The notes beneath the pieces are model-generated. The model was not told the origin of the DNA and ran no database searches. It saw nothing but the letters and a program-made list of their open reading frames with translations. Of a DNA stretch of 62,760 bases, positions 23,058-31,690 are shown in pieces (within the stretch, counting starts at the first letter, position 1; each line of letters starts with the position of its first letter). This stretch comes from JAVJUS01 sp040220455 (GTDB lineage Bacteria > Pseudomonadota > Alphaproteobacteria > DSM-16000 > Inquilinaceae): positions 1 through 62,760 of the forward strand of contig JAVJUS010000062.1 of NCBI GenBank assembly GCA_040220455.1. Reading direction: 5' to 3'. The position numbers and the translations under genes were made by a program.

Positions 23058-25243
23058 GCGCGGGCTGGACCGGCCCGGACGACCCGGCCGCGCTGGCGCC
23101 CGTCGGCGCGACGCGGCTTGTCGAGGAAACCGGCGCCGGCGCCCGGTTCGAGACCGATGCCGGGCCGCTGACCGTCGAGGCCTTCGCGCCCGACGTCCTG
23201 CGCCTGCGCCTGGGCCCGCCGCCGCCCACGGACTACGCCATCCTGCGCGCCGCGCCGTCCCCACCGCCCGATACGAGGATCGAGGCGACGCCCGAGGGTT
23301 GGCGGCTGACGGCCGGCCGGCTCGCCCTCGACATCGAGGCCGATCCGCTGGCGATCGCGCTCGACCGCGACGGGCATCGGCTGACGGGCTCGGCCACCGA
23401 CCGGCATTTCGCCCGGCGCTTCCGCCTGCCGCCCTTCGCCCGGCTGGCCGACCGGGACGGCTGGTTCGCCGCCCTCGACCTCCTCTCGGCCGAGCCGGTG
23501 CACGGGCTGGGGGAGAAGTTCGGCCCGCTCGACAAGCGCGGCCAGCGCATCGTCAGCCGCAACGAGGACGCACTCGGCGTCAACGCGGAGATCGCCTACA
23601 AGAACACGCCCTTCGCCTGGACGCCGCGCGGCTGGGGCGTCTTCGTCCACACCCCGGCGACGGTGGTCCATGGCGCCGGCTTCGCGCCCTGGTCCCACCG
23701 GGCCTACGGCCTGGCGCTCGACGACCCGGCGCTCGACCTGTTCGTGATCGCGGGCGACGACCCGGCGGCGATCCTGGCGCGCTACACCGACCTGACCGGG
23801 CGCGCGCCGGCAATGCCGCGCTGGAGCCTGGGCGTCTGGCTCAGCAAGGCCTATTACCGCGACCCGGCCGACGCCCTGGCCGCGGCGGAGGGCATGCGCG
23901 CGCGGGGGCTCGCCTGCGACGTGCTGACGCTCGACGGCCGGGCGTGGCTCGATGTCGAGACGCGCTTCGCCTTCGACTGGGACGAGGGCCGCTGGGCCGG
24001 GCGCGCCGACTTCATCCGGCGCATCAAGGATCTCGGCTACCGGCTTTGCGTCTGGGAATATCCCTATGTCTCGGAGAAGAGCCCGCACCACGCCGACTGG
24101 GCCGCCGCCGGGCGGTTCCTGAAGGATTCGACCGGCGAGTCCTATCGCTACGAGTGGGATCTCTCGCCCTTCGGCGAGGTCCTGACTCCGCTGCCGACCA
24201 GCGGACTGATCGACTTCACCGACGACGCGACGGCCGATTTCTGGCGCGACGCCCATGCCGGGCTGTTCGCCGAGGGCGTGGACGTCATCAAGTCGGATTT
24301 TGGCGAGCAGATCCCCGACGACGCGGTCGCGGCCAACGGGGATACCGGCCGGCGGCTGCACAATGTCTATCCGCTGCTCTACAACCGCGTGGTCTTCGAG
24401 GCGACGCGCCGGCACGGGCCGGGCGGGTCCGGCGAAGCGCCGATCGTCTTCGCCCGGTCCGGCTGGGCCGGCAGCCAGGCCGTGCCGATCCAGTGGGGCG
24501 GCGACCCGCAGACCGACTGGGGGGGCCTCGCCGCCTCGATCCGCGGCGGGCTGTCCTGGCAGATGTCGGGCGCGGCGGGCTATGCCACCGATATCGGCGG
24601 GTTCTACGGGCCGGCGCCGTCGGCGGAGCTGTTCGTGCGCTGGATGCAGGCGGCGGTGTTCTGCTCCCACATGCGCTTTCACGGCATCGGCGCGCGGGAG
24701 CCCTTCGCCTTCGGCGAGGCGGTGGAGGCGATCGCGCGCGACGCGCTCGCCCTGCGCATGCGCCTGATCCCCTACATCGAGGGCTGCCTGGCCGAAGCCG
24801 CGGCGACCGGCCTGCCCGTGCAGCGCGCCATGCCGCTCGCCTTCCCCGACGATCGGGCGGCGCGGAGCTTCGACACCCAGTACCTGTTCGGCCCGGCGAT
24901 GCTCGTCTGTCCGATCCTCGCGCCCGGCGGACGGGTCGAGGCCTGGCTGCCGGCCGGCGCCTGGATCGACTTCTTCACGGGCGAGCGCTTCGAGGGCCCG
25001 GCGGCGATGACCTTCGAGGCCCCGCTCGACCGCCTGCCCGTGCTGGTCGCCGAGGGCTGGGCGATCCCGCTCGGCCCCGCCGTCGCCCATACCGGCGAGA
25101 TCCCGGCGGACGGCCGCGTCGACGAGGTGCGTGTCTTCGGGGCGCCGAGGCACATCGCCCCGGTCCCCGGCCTCGACCTCGCGATCGGGCCGGCCGGCGA
25201 GGTGCGGGGCCTGCCGGAGAGAGTGCGGATAGAGCGAATGTAG
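23054..25243 (+). CDS. GH31 glycosidase, probable alpha-sulfoquinovosidase
   Basis: A 729-residue retaining alpha-glycosidase of family GH31. The nucleophile is D415 in IKSDFGE and the acid/base is D484 in QWGGD. The overall sequence is closer to the YicI alpha-xylosidase branch (ATDIGGF, SHMRFHG) than to YihQ. However, the substrate loop that in YicI reads DCFWMK is here DGRAWLDVETRF (294-305), adding R296, W298 and R304. Arg and Trp contact the sulfonate in YihQ. With no signal peptide it would act in the cytoplasm on imported sulfoquinovosyl glycerol. Substrate is inferred from the operon. It overlaps the permease gene and its stop TAG (25241-25243) is the start of a dispersed repeat. Confidence 0.78.
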   Translation: MSAGWTGPDDPAALAPVGATRLVEETGAGARFETDAGPLTVEAFAPDVLRLRLGPPPPTDYAILRAAPSPPPDTRIEATPEGWRLTAGRLALDIEADPLAIALDRDGHRLTGSATDRHFARRFRLPPFARLADRDGWFAALDLLSAEPVHGLGEKFGPLDKRGQRIVSRNEDALGVNAEIAYKNTPFAWTPRGWGVFVHTPATVVHGAGFAPWSHRAYGLALDDPALDLFVIAGDDPAAILARYTDLTGRAPAMPRWSLGVWLSKAYYRDPADALAAAEGMRARGLACDVLTLDGRAWLDVETRFAFDWDEGRWAGRADFIRRIKDLGYRLCVWEYPYVSEKSPHHADWAAAGRFLKDSTGESYRYEWDLSPFGEVLTPLPTSGLIDFTDDATADFWRDAHAGLFAEGVDVIKSDFGEQIPDDAVAANGDTGRRLHNVYPLLYNRVVFEATRRHGPGGSGEAPIVFARSGWAGSQAVPIQWGGDPQTDWGGLAASIRGGLSWQMSGAAGYATDIGGFYGPAPSAELFVRWMQAAVFCSHMRFHGIGAREPFAFGEAVEAIARDALALRMRLIPYIEGCLAEAAATGLPVQRAMPLAFPDDRAARSFDTQYLFGPAMLVCPILAPGGRVEAWLPAGAWIDFFTGERFEGPAAMTFEAPLDRLPVLVAEGWAIPLGPAVAHTGEIPADGRVDEVRVFGAPRHIAPVPGLDLAIGPAGEVRGLPERVRIERM

Positions 25244-25326
25244 GTCGGTCGAGCGAAGCGAGCCCGACGGGCGCGGGCCGCTCTGCCCGCGCGTCATGTC
25301 GGGCTCGCTTCGCTCGGCCGACCTAC
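25240..25326. repeat. GTAGGTCGG palindrome pair after the sulfosugar operon
   Basis: Two facing 29-base arms, 25240-25268 and 25298-25326, separated by 29 bases. The arms pair almost perfectly and could fold as a long hairpin at the operon end. The TAG of the left arm serves as stop codon of the GH31 gene. Confidence 0.85.
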
Positions 25327-25372
25327 CGCACACGGCGCGCGGCGTCCGGCGCAGGCGCCCCGCCGTTCGGGC

Positions 25373-25399
25373 AAAAAAAAGGCCGCGACGAGCGCGGCC
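25373..25399 (-). terminator. Rho-independent terminator of the suhB-like RNA
   Basis: Stem GGCCGCG (25381-25387) with CGCGGCC (25393-25399), 5-base loop, followed on the minus strand by eight T (A at 25373-25380). Confidence 0.85.
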
Positions 25400-25462
25400 T
25401 GAGTTTAGGGAGGAAACGCCCAAGAAGTGCGCTACGTCAGCAGCGATCGCTGCATGACGCAC
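25373..25462 (-). ncRNA. suhB/MmgR-type small RNA
   Basis: On the minus strand the transcript would contain CTTCTTGGGCGTTTCCTCCC, then CTAAACTCA, then the terminator hairpin GGCCGCG-CTCGT-CGCGGCC and eight T. This is the conserved 3' half of the alphaproteobacterial suhB (MmgR, alpha-r8) RNA as I recall it, with the unpaired TTTCCTCCC as an anti-ribosome-site seed. MmgR limits polyhydroxybutyrate granule proteins in Sinorhizobium. The 5' part contains a perfect 14-bp palindrome GCAGCGATCGCTGC (25440-25453). A possible promoter is TTGAAA (25491-25496) with CATATT 17 bases on. The 5' end is uncertain. Confidence 0.72.
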
Positions 25463-25859
25463 TGCACAATATGTCGAAGGGGCTATCCGGTTTCAAGCGA
25501 AAAAATGCACCAAGGCCCAAAATCAACGGGATACGGTCCGATTTGGACGAATTCCGCGATGCCGTCACCTCTGGAAAGCCCCGTGACATATTGCGTTGCA
25601 CAATGAAACGTCACGCTGCCCGGGGCGTCGGCACATGTCGGCGCGCTCCGGTCCGATCGATGAATGCCGATCGTCGGAACCGCGTTCCGACAATGCTCGG
25701 CAATTTCCGATCCGTTGACGGATTTCTGATATGGTTCGCCATCGCAGCGGGAAAAGCCTCGACGACCCGCCAACGACCGCGCTGCACACGGCCGGCCCGC
25801 GCCGCGTCGGGCGCGCGGCCCGCACCGTCCCTCCCGACAACCACGCCGCCCCCCTGCCC

Positions 25860-27719
25860 ATGCCCTATTCCGAGCCAGAGCCCGCCACCCACCCCGCCCC
25901 TGCCGAGGCCGGCGAGGTGGCGACCGACCTGAACCTCGCGATCATCGGCAACTGCACCATCGCCGCCCTGGTCGACCGCCGCGCGCGCATCGTCTGGTGC
26001 TGCTTTCCGCGCTTCGACGGCGACCCGGTCTTCTCCAGCCTCGTCAACAGCGCGCCCGACGGCCCCGGCAACGGCGGCGACGCCGGATTCTTCGACGTGG
26101 CGATCGAGGATTTCAGCCATGCCGAGCAGGCCTATCGGCGCAACTCGGCCGTGCTGGAGACGGTGCTGCACGACATCCACGGCCAGTCGGTGGCGGTCGT
26201 CGACTTCGCGCCGCGCTTTCCGCTCTACGGCCGCATCCACCGGCCGACCACGCTGATTCGCTTCATCCGCCCGCTTTCCGGCAGCCCGCGCGTGCGCCTG
26301 CGCGTGCGCCCGACCTTCGGCTACGGCGCCAGCCGCGGCAGCGTGACGCGCGGCAGCAACCACATCCGCTATGTCGGCGACCAGATGGCGGTGCGGCTGA
26401 CCACCGACGCGCCGATCTCCTTCATCCAGGAGGAGACGCCCTTCGTCCTCGAATCGCCGCTGCACCTGGTCTTCAGCGCCGACGAGAGCCTGACCGCCCC
26501 GGTCGCGGAGACCTGCCGCCAGTTCCTGGAGCAGACCGACGCCTACTGGCGGGAATTCTCCCGCGCGCTCGCCATCCCCTACGAATGGCAGGATGCCGTG
26601 CTGCGCTCGGCCATCGCGCTCAAGCTCTGCGCCTACGAGGAGACCGGCGGCATCGTCGCCGCCATGACCACCTCGATCCCCGAATCCGCCGATTCGGGAC
26701 GGAACTGGGATTATCGGTTCTGCTGGCTGCGCGACGCCTATTTCGTCGTTCACGCGCTCAACCGCCTGGGCACGACCAAGACGATGGAGGACTACCTCCA
26801 CTACATCACGAATGTCGTGGCGAGCTCGCCGGACGGCACGCTCCAGCCGCTCTACAGCCTGACGCTCGAGAAGACCCTCCCGGAGAGCCAGGTCGCCGAG
26901 CTCTCCGGCTATCGCGGCATGGGGCCGGTGCGCGTCGGCAACGACGCCTATCACCAGGTCCAGAACGACAGCTACGGCGCCGTCGTGCTCGCCTCGGCCC
27001 AGGCCTTCTTCGACAAGCGCCTGGAGAAGCCCGGCGACGCCCGCCTGTTCGAGCGGCTGGAGGGCCTGGGCGAGGAGGCGGTCAAGGTCTGGAACACGCC
27101 CGACGCGGGCCTGTGGGAGCTGCGCACGCGCGAGCGGGTGCACACCTTCTCCGCCGCGATGTGCTGGGCGGCCTGCGACCGCCTCGCCAAGATCGGCAAG
27201 CGGCTCGGGCGGGTCAAGCGCGGCCGCTACTGGCGCCGCCAGGCCGACGCGATCCGCGACGCCATCCTGGAGAAGGCCTGGGACCCGGAGCAGAACAGCT
27301 TCGTCGAGAGCTTCGGCGGCAAGGACCTGGACGCCTCGCTCCTGCTGCTGCACGAGCTTGGGCTGGTCGCCGCCGACGATCCGCGCTTCGTCGGCACGGT
27401 GGAGGCCGCCGAACGCTTCCTCAAGCATGGCGACTTCCTGCGCCGCTACCACGCGCCGGACGATTTCGGCGAGCCCGAGGTCGCGTTCACCATCTGCACC
27501 TTCTGGTATGTCGACGCGCTGGCCGCCATCGGTCGGCGCGACGAGGCCCGCGAGCTGTTCGAGCGGCTGCTCGGCCATCGCAACCATGTCGGCCTGTTCT
27601 CGGAGGATCTGGACGCCCGGACGGGGGAGTTGTGGGGCAACTTTCCCCAGACCTACTCGATGGTCGGGCTGATCAAGTCGGCGATGCGGCTTTCCAAGAC
27701 TTGGGAGGAGGCCTTCTGA
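25860..27719 (+). CDS. GH15 glucoamylase/trehalase-like glycosidase
   Basis: This 619-residue protein belongs to family GH15. The N-terminal beta domain starts at DLNLAIIGNCTIAALVD and RIVWCCFPRFDGDPVF; the (alpha/alpha)6 barrel contains NWDYRFCWLRDAYFVVHAL with the expected general acid region, and the end reads GNFPQTYSMVGLI. Members cleave starch-type glucans or trehalose. It precedes otsA and glk on the same strand, so it may hydrolyse a trehalose-related or glucan substrate to glucose that Glk then uses. The ATG at 25860 was chosen close to the domain; an in-frame ATG at 25731 would add 43 low-complexity residues. Neither has a clear ribosome site. Confidence 0.82.
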   Translation: MPYSEPEPATHPAPAEAGEVATDLNLAIIGNCTIAALVDRRARIVWCCFPRFDGDPVFSSLVNSAPDGPGNGGDAGFFDVAIEDFSHAEQAYRRNSAVLETVLHDIHGQSVAVVDFAPRFPLYGRIHRPTTLIRFIRPLSGSPRVRLRVRPTFGYGASRGSVTRGSNHIRYVGDQMAVRLTTDAPISFIQEETPFVLESPLHLVFSADESLTAPVAETCRQFLEQTDAYWREFSRALAIPYEWQDAVLRSAIALKLCAYEETGGIVAAMTTSIPESADSGRNWDYRFCWLRDAYFVVHALNRLGTTKTMEDYLHYITNVVASSPDGTLQPLYSLTLEKTLPESQVAELSGYRGMGPVRVGNDAYHQVQNDSYGAVVLASAQAFFDKRLEKPGDARLFERLEGLGEEAVKVWNTPDAGLWELRTRERVHTFSAAMCWAACDRLAKIGKRLGRVKRGRYWRRQADAIRDAILEKAWDPEQNSFVESFGGKDLDASLLLLHELGLVAADDPRFVGTVEAAERFLKHGDFLRRYHAPDDFGEPEVAFTICTFWYVDALAAIGRRDEARELFERLLGHRNHVGLFSEDLDARTGELWGNFPQTYSMVGLIKSAMRLSKTWEEAF

Positions 27720-27782
27720 GCCCATATGCCGGCCGGTACAACGGGTCGGTCAAGAAAAGAGCACCGGGGAGGGTCGAGAACG

Positions 27783-29171
27783 ATGAGCCGCATGGTGGTC
27801 GTGTCGAATCGGGTCGCGCCGATCGACGAAGGCAAGGGCAGTTCGAAGGGCGGCCTCGCCGTGGCGGTGCTGGCCGCCCTGAAATCGCGCGGCGGGATCT
27901 GGTTCGGCTGGTCTGGGGAGGTGGTCGCCCAGCCGAGCGAGGAGACCAACGAGTTCCGGGTCGGCCGGCTGGACTACGCCACCGTCGACCTCTCCCAGCG
28001 CGACTACGAGGAGTATTACAACGGCTTCGCCAACTCCACGCTCTGGCCGCTGTTCCATTACCGCCTGGACCTGACGGAGTTCTCGCGCCGGACCTATGCC
28101 GGCTATCTCCGGGTCAACAGCCTGTTCGCCTCGCGCCTGGTGCCCCTGCTCCAGGACGACGACATGATCTGGGTGCACGACTACCACCTGATCCCGTTCG
28201 GCGAGCAGCTCCGCCAGATGGGCATGGAGCAGCGGATGGGCTTCTTCCTGCACACGCCCTTCCCCGTGCCGGAGATCCTGCTGGCGCTGCCCAACCACGA
28301 CACGCTGATCCGGTCGCTGTGCGCCTACGACGTGGTCGGCTTCCAGACCGAGCAGGACCGCAGGGCCTTCGTCTCCTACATCGTCGACGAGGCCGGCGGC
28401 GAGGTCGTCTCCGACACCCTGATCCGCGCCTTCGGCCGCACGGTCCGGGTCGAGGCCTTCCCGATCTCGATCGAGACGCAGGAGATCGAGACCCAGGCCG
28501 TCCAGGCCGTGGCCACCCGCCAGACCGAGAGGCTGCGCGACAGCCTGCTCGACCGGGAGTTGATGATCGGCGTCGACCGGCTCGACTACTCCAAGGGGCT
28601 GATCCAGCGCTTCGAGGCCTTCCAGGCGCTGCTGGAGAACTACGCCGGCAATCGCGGCCGGGTCACCTTCATGCAGGTCGCCCCGCCGACCCGTTCGGAA
28701 GTCCCGGAATACATCGAGATCCGCCGCGAGCTCGAATCCATCGCCGGCCACATCAACGGCGCCTTCGCGGAGTTCGACTGGGTGCCGATCCGCTACCTCA
28801 ACAAGTCGTTCTCGCGGCGCAATCTGCTGGGCTTCTACCGCATCGCCCGGATCGGGCTGGTCACGCCCCTGCGCGACGGCATGAACCTGGTCGCCAAGGA
28901 ATACGTCGCCGCCCAGGATCCGGAAGACCCCGGCGTTCTGGTCCTCTCGCGTTTCGCCGGCGCGGCGCCGGAGCTCCAGTGCGGCGCGCTGATCGTCAAT
29001 CCCTACGACATCGAGGGCGTGGCCGAGGCCCTGCAGCGTGGCCTGACCATGCCACTGGAGGAGCGCCAGGAGCGCTTCCAGGCGATGATGGAGGTGCTGC
29101 GCCACCGGGATATCGAGCACTGGCGCGCGCGCTTCACCGACGCGCTGGAATCCGCGCCTTATTCCGGCTAG
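27783..29171 (+). CDS. otsA: Trehalose-6-phosphate synthase
   Basis: A 462-residue GT20 enzyme that makes trehalose-6-phosphate from a nucleotide-glucose and glucose-6-phosphate. Visible family landmarks are VVVSNRVAP at the start, GWSG, the donor-site region VHDYHLIPFGEQLR, FFLHTPFPVPEIL, RLDYSKGLIQR, and TPLRDGMNLVAKEYVAAQ near the end. No trehalose-6-phosphate phosphatase (otsB) is adjacent. The GH15 gene stands 63 bases upstream and glucokinase 48 bases downstream, suggesting a trehalose/glucose module for osmotic or stress protection. Confidence 0.92.
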   Translation: MSRMVVVSNRVAPIDEGKGSSKGGLAVAVLAALKSRGGIWFGWSGEVVAQPSEETNEFRVGRLDYATVDLSQRDYEEYYNGFANSTLWPLFHYRLDLTEFSRRTYAGYLRVNSLFASRLVPLLQDDDMIWVHDYHLIPFGEQLRQMGMEQRMGFFLHTPFPVPEILLALPNHDTLIRSLCAYDVVGFQTEQDRRAFVSYIVDEAGGEVVSDTLIRAFGRTVRVEAFPISIETQEIETQAVQAVATRQTERLRDSLLDRELMIGVDRLDYSKGLIQRFEAFQALLENYAGNRGRVTFMQVAPPTRSEVPEYIEIRRELESIAGHINGAFAEFDWVPIRYLNKSFSRRNLLGFYRIARIGLVTPLRDGMNLVAKEYVAAQDPEDPGVLVLSRFAGAAPELQCGALIVNPYDIEGVAEALQRGLTMPLEERQERFQAMMEVLRHRDIEHWRARFTDALESAPYSG

Positions 29172-29219
29172 ACCGCCGGCCCGCCCCGCCTTCCCGCCCG
29201 ACCGGCCGGAGCCCTCGAG

Positions 29220-30179
29220 ATGACCGACCCGCGCCTCGCCCTCGTCGCCGATCTGGGCGCCACCAATGCCCGCTTCGCCCTGGTCGGCCCGGACGGCGTC
29301 CACGACCCGGACGTCCTGCGCTGCGCCGACTACCCGACCCTGGTCGAGGCGGCGCGCGCCTATCTCGCCTCGGTCGGCCGGGAGCGCGCACCGGCGGAGG
29401 CGGCGATCGCCATCGCCTCGCCGATCACCGGCGACCAGGTCAAGATGACCAATCATGCCTGGAGCTTCACGATCTCCGGGCTGAAGGACGCCCTCGACCT
29501 GGACCGGCTGGAGGTGGTCAACGACTTCACCGCCCAGGCACTGGCCGTGCCGCATCTGACCGACAGGGATCGCCGCCAGGTCGGCGGCGGCACGCCGCTG
29601 CCCGACTACCCGATCGGCATCATCGGGCCGGGCACCGGGCTCGGCGTCTCGGGCCTGGTGCCGACGCGGGAGCGCTGGCAGGCCCTGGCGGCGGAGGGCG
29701 GCCACGTCACCCTGCCGGCGGTGACCGACCGGGAGGCGGAGGTGATCGCCCGGCTGCGCCAGCGCTTCACCCATGTCTCGGCGGAGCGCTGCCTGTCCGG
29801 CATGGGACTCGCCAATCTCTACGAGACTCTGGCCGCGATCGACGGGCTCGACGCCCGGGCGCGGGAGCCGCGCGACGTCACCGAGGCCGCGCGCGCCGGC
29901 GGCGACCCGCATTGCGTGGAAGCGTCGGAGATGTTCTGCGCCATGCTCGGCACCGTGGCGGGCAACCTTGCGCTGACGCTGGGCGCCTTCGGCGGCATCT
30001 ACATCGCCGGCGGCATCGTGCCCAAGCTGGGCGAGATGTTCGACCGCTCGCCCTTCCGCGAGCGCTTCGTCGCCAAGGGCCGCTTCCGCGACTACCTGGA
30101 CCAGGTCCCCACCTACGTCGTCACCCACCCCACCCCCGCCTTCCTGGGCCTCAAGGCGGTGCTCGATCGCCGAGGGTAG
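29220..30179 (+). CDS. glk: Glucokinase
   Basis: A 319-residue proteobacterial-type glucokinase of the ASKHA fold. It starts with the phosphate-1 motif VADLGATNARFAL, has VNDFTAQALAVP with the catalytic Asp, IGPGTGLGVSGLV, and EGGHVTLP. It phosphorylates glucose, for instance that released by GH15 or trehalase, to feed glucose-6-phosphate back to OtsA or glycolysis. It is the third gene of the otsA group. Confidence 0.92.
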   Translation: MTDPRLALVADLGATNARFALVGPDGVHDPDVLRCADYPTLVEAARAYLASVGRERAPAEAAIAIASPITGDQVKMTNHAWSFTISGLKDALDLDRLEVVNDFTAQALAVPHLTDRDRRQVGGGTPLPDYPIGIIGPGTGLGVSGLVPTRERWQALAAEGGHVTLPAVTDREAEVIARLRQRFTHVSAERCLSGMGLANLYETLAAIDGLDARAREPRDVTEAARAGGDPHCVEASEMFCAMLGTVAGNLALTLGAFGGIYIAGGIVPKLGEMFDRSPFRERFVAKGRFRDYLDQVPTYVVTHPTPAFLGLKAVLDRRG

Positions 30180-30336
30180 GCGAGCGACGGTCCTCCTGCT
30201 TCGCTCTTGCCGCCACGCGGCCGGGGCGACTTGACGAGGGTCAATGCGCCGCCCCCGGCGGCCCGTCCAGGGTCGGGCCGGAGGGTCGGCGCGGGGGGCG
30301 CGGACCCCGGTCGATGAGAGAGGAGAGACGCCAGCC

Positions 30337-30777
30337 ATGGCCAGCATCGTCGTCGCCGTCGACGGGTCGGAGAACGCCGACCGCGCGCTCGAATACGCCA
30401 TCGACTACGCCAAGCGATACGGCGCGGCGCTGCACGCCATCTATGTCGAGCCCGAGATGGCGCCGCCGCGCGCGCTGGAGCAGTACGCCCGGGCCGAGCA
30501 CATCCCCGACACGCCGTCGGCGATCTACCACGCGATCGGCGAGAGCCTGCTCGACCGCCTGGTCGACCGGGCCGAGGACGCGGGCGTCGACAAGGTCGAG
30601 CGCCATACCGCCCACGGCGACGCGGCCAAGGGCATCGTCGACCTGGCCGACCGGCTCGACGCCGACGCGGTGATCCTGGGCTCTCGCGGGTTCAGCGAGA
30701 TGCGCGGCCTGCTGCTCGGCAGCGTATCGATGAAGGTGCAGGCCCACGCGCCCTGCACCGTCATCACAGTGCGCTGA
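30337..30777 (+). CDS. Universal stress protein
   Basis: A 146-residue UspA-fold protein: IVVAVDGSENADRALEYAI at the start and the ATP-binding motif LGSRGFSEMRGLLLGSVSMK near the end (G-2x-G-9x-G-S pattern). Such proteins are induced by starvation and oxidative stress. ATG at 30337 follows AGAGGAGAGA. It stands alone after the trehalose genes, to which stress physiology may link it. Confidence 0.9.
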   Translation: MASIVVAVDGSENADRALEYAIDYAKRYGAALHAIYVEPEMAPPRALEQYARAEHIPDTPSAIYHAIGESLLDRLVDRAEDAGVDKVERHTAHGDAAKGIVDLADRLDADAVILGSRGFSEMRGLLLGSVSMKVQAHAPCTVITVR

Positions 30778-30810
30778 GACGGCCCGATCCCGTCGAGCCG
30801 CACGGCGAGG

Positions 30811-30858
30811 ACCCCCGCGCGTGAGGCGCGGGGCCGCCCACGCCTTCCGGTCGTGGGC
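30811..30858 (+). terminator. Two GC hairpins after the stress-protein gene
   Basis: CCCCGCGC (30813-30820) pairs with GCGCGGGG (30826-30833), and GCCCACG (30836-30842) with CGTGGGC (30852-30858). There is only a short AAAA run after them, so any termination would be weak. Confidence 0.4.
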
Positions 30859-30879
30859 CGAGGCTGCTAAAAGAGCGCG

Positions 30880-31581
30880 ATGATCGACGCGCCCCCGCCC
30901 CGACGCCCGACACTCGAGGTTCTGGACTCCCTGCTCCCCGTCACCGGGCTGCGCGTGGCCGATATCGGCTGCGGCGACGGGGCGCTGGTGCGCGCCCTGG
31001 CCGAGCGCGGCGCCCGTGCGGTCGGCGTCGAGATCGCGCTCGACGCCCTGGCGCGGGCCCGCGCGACGCCCGGCGCCGGCGCCGCGTACTACCTCGTCGC
31101 TCTGGGCGAGGCCCTGCCCTTCGCCGACGGCGCGCTCGACGCGGCGGTGTTCTTCAACAGCCTGCACCACGTCCCGGTCGACCGCCAGGCCGCCGCGCTG
31201 GCCGAGGCCGCGCGCGTGCTGGCGCCCGGCGGCCGCCTGCTGGTCGCCGAGCCGCTGGCCGAGGGCCCGCTGTTCGACCTGGTGCGCGCGATCGACGACG
31301 AGACGGAAGTCCGCGCCGCCGCCACCCGGGCGCTCGCGGCCGCCGGAGAGCACGGCCTGCGGCCGGTCGAGCGGGTGCATTATCTCAACGCGGTGCGGTT
31401 CGCCGATTTCGAGGCCTTCCGCACCCGCATGGTCTCGGTCGATCCGGGCCGCGCGGCGGATTTCGACCGGCAATCGGGCGACCTTGCGCGCCGGTTCGAG
31501 GCGCTGGGCCTGCCCGACGGCGAAGGCCGCGCCTTCGACCAGCCGATGCGCGTCGACCTGATGGTCCGCGCGGCGGGGTGA
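30880..31581 (+). CDS. Class I SAM-dependent methyltransferase
   Basis: A 233-residue methyltransferase with motif I VADIGCGDGALVRALAERG, acidic loop VGVEIALDAL, and motif IV region DAAVFFNSLHHVP, then LAPGGRLLVAEPL. These are the marks of the UbiE/Methyltransf_11 type. The acceptor is unknown; the end FDQPMRVDLMVRAAG gives no hint. It is read on its own between the stress protein and a small membrane protein. Confidence 0.85.
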   Translation: MIDAPPPRRPTLEVLDSLLPVTGLRVADIGCGDGALVRALAERGARAVGVEIALDALARARATPGAGAAYYLVALGEALPFADGALDAAVFFNSLHHVPVDRQAAALAEAARVLAPGGRLLVAEPLAEGPLFDLVRAIDDETEVRAAATRALAAAGEHGLRPVERVHYLNAVRFADFEAFRTRMVSVDPGRAADFDRQSGDLARRFEALGLPDGEGRAFDQPMRVDLMVRAAG

Positions 31582-31690
31582 GCGCGGCGCTCCCCCTCTG
31601 CCGCGGGCATGCCTTGGCACCGGCCGCGCCCCCCGCGCCGAGGCCGCGAGAGCCCTTGCGTCTCCGCGCCACGCCCCTCAGGCTCGGGCC

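Larger units (their letters stand above)
25244..25859. other. Intergenic region with repeat and small RNA
   Basis: About 615 bases without a protein gene. It holds the rest of the palindrome pair, the suhB-like RNA with its terminator at 25373-25462, and a more AT-rich stretch to about 25730. TGCACAAT occurs at 25463-25470 and 25597-25604, and GACATATTG occurs in opposite directions at 25467-25475 and 25585-25593. Confidence 0.6.

Noticed and set aside
25997..30673. A 1558-codon open frame overlapping GH15, otsA and glk
   Set aside because: It is a frame-shifted shadow of three well-supported genes; the protein is Arg/Pro/Ala-rich without domains.
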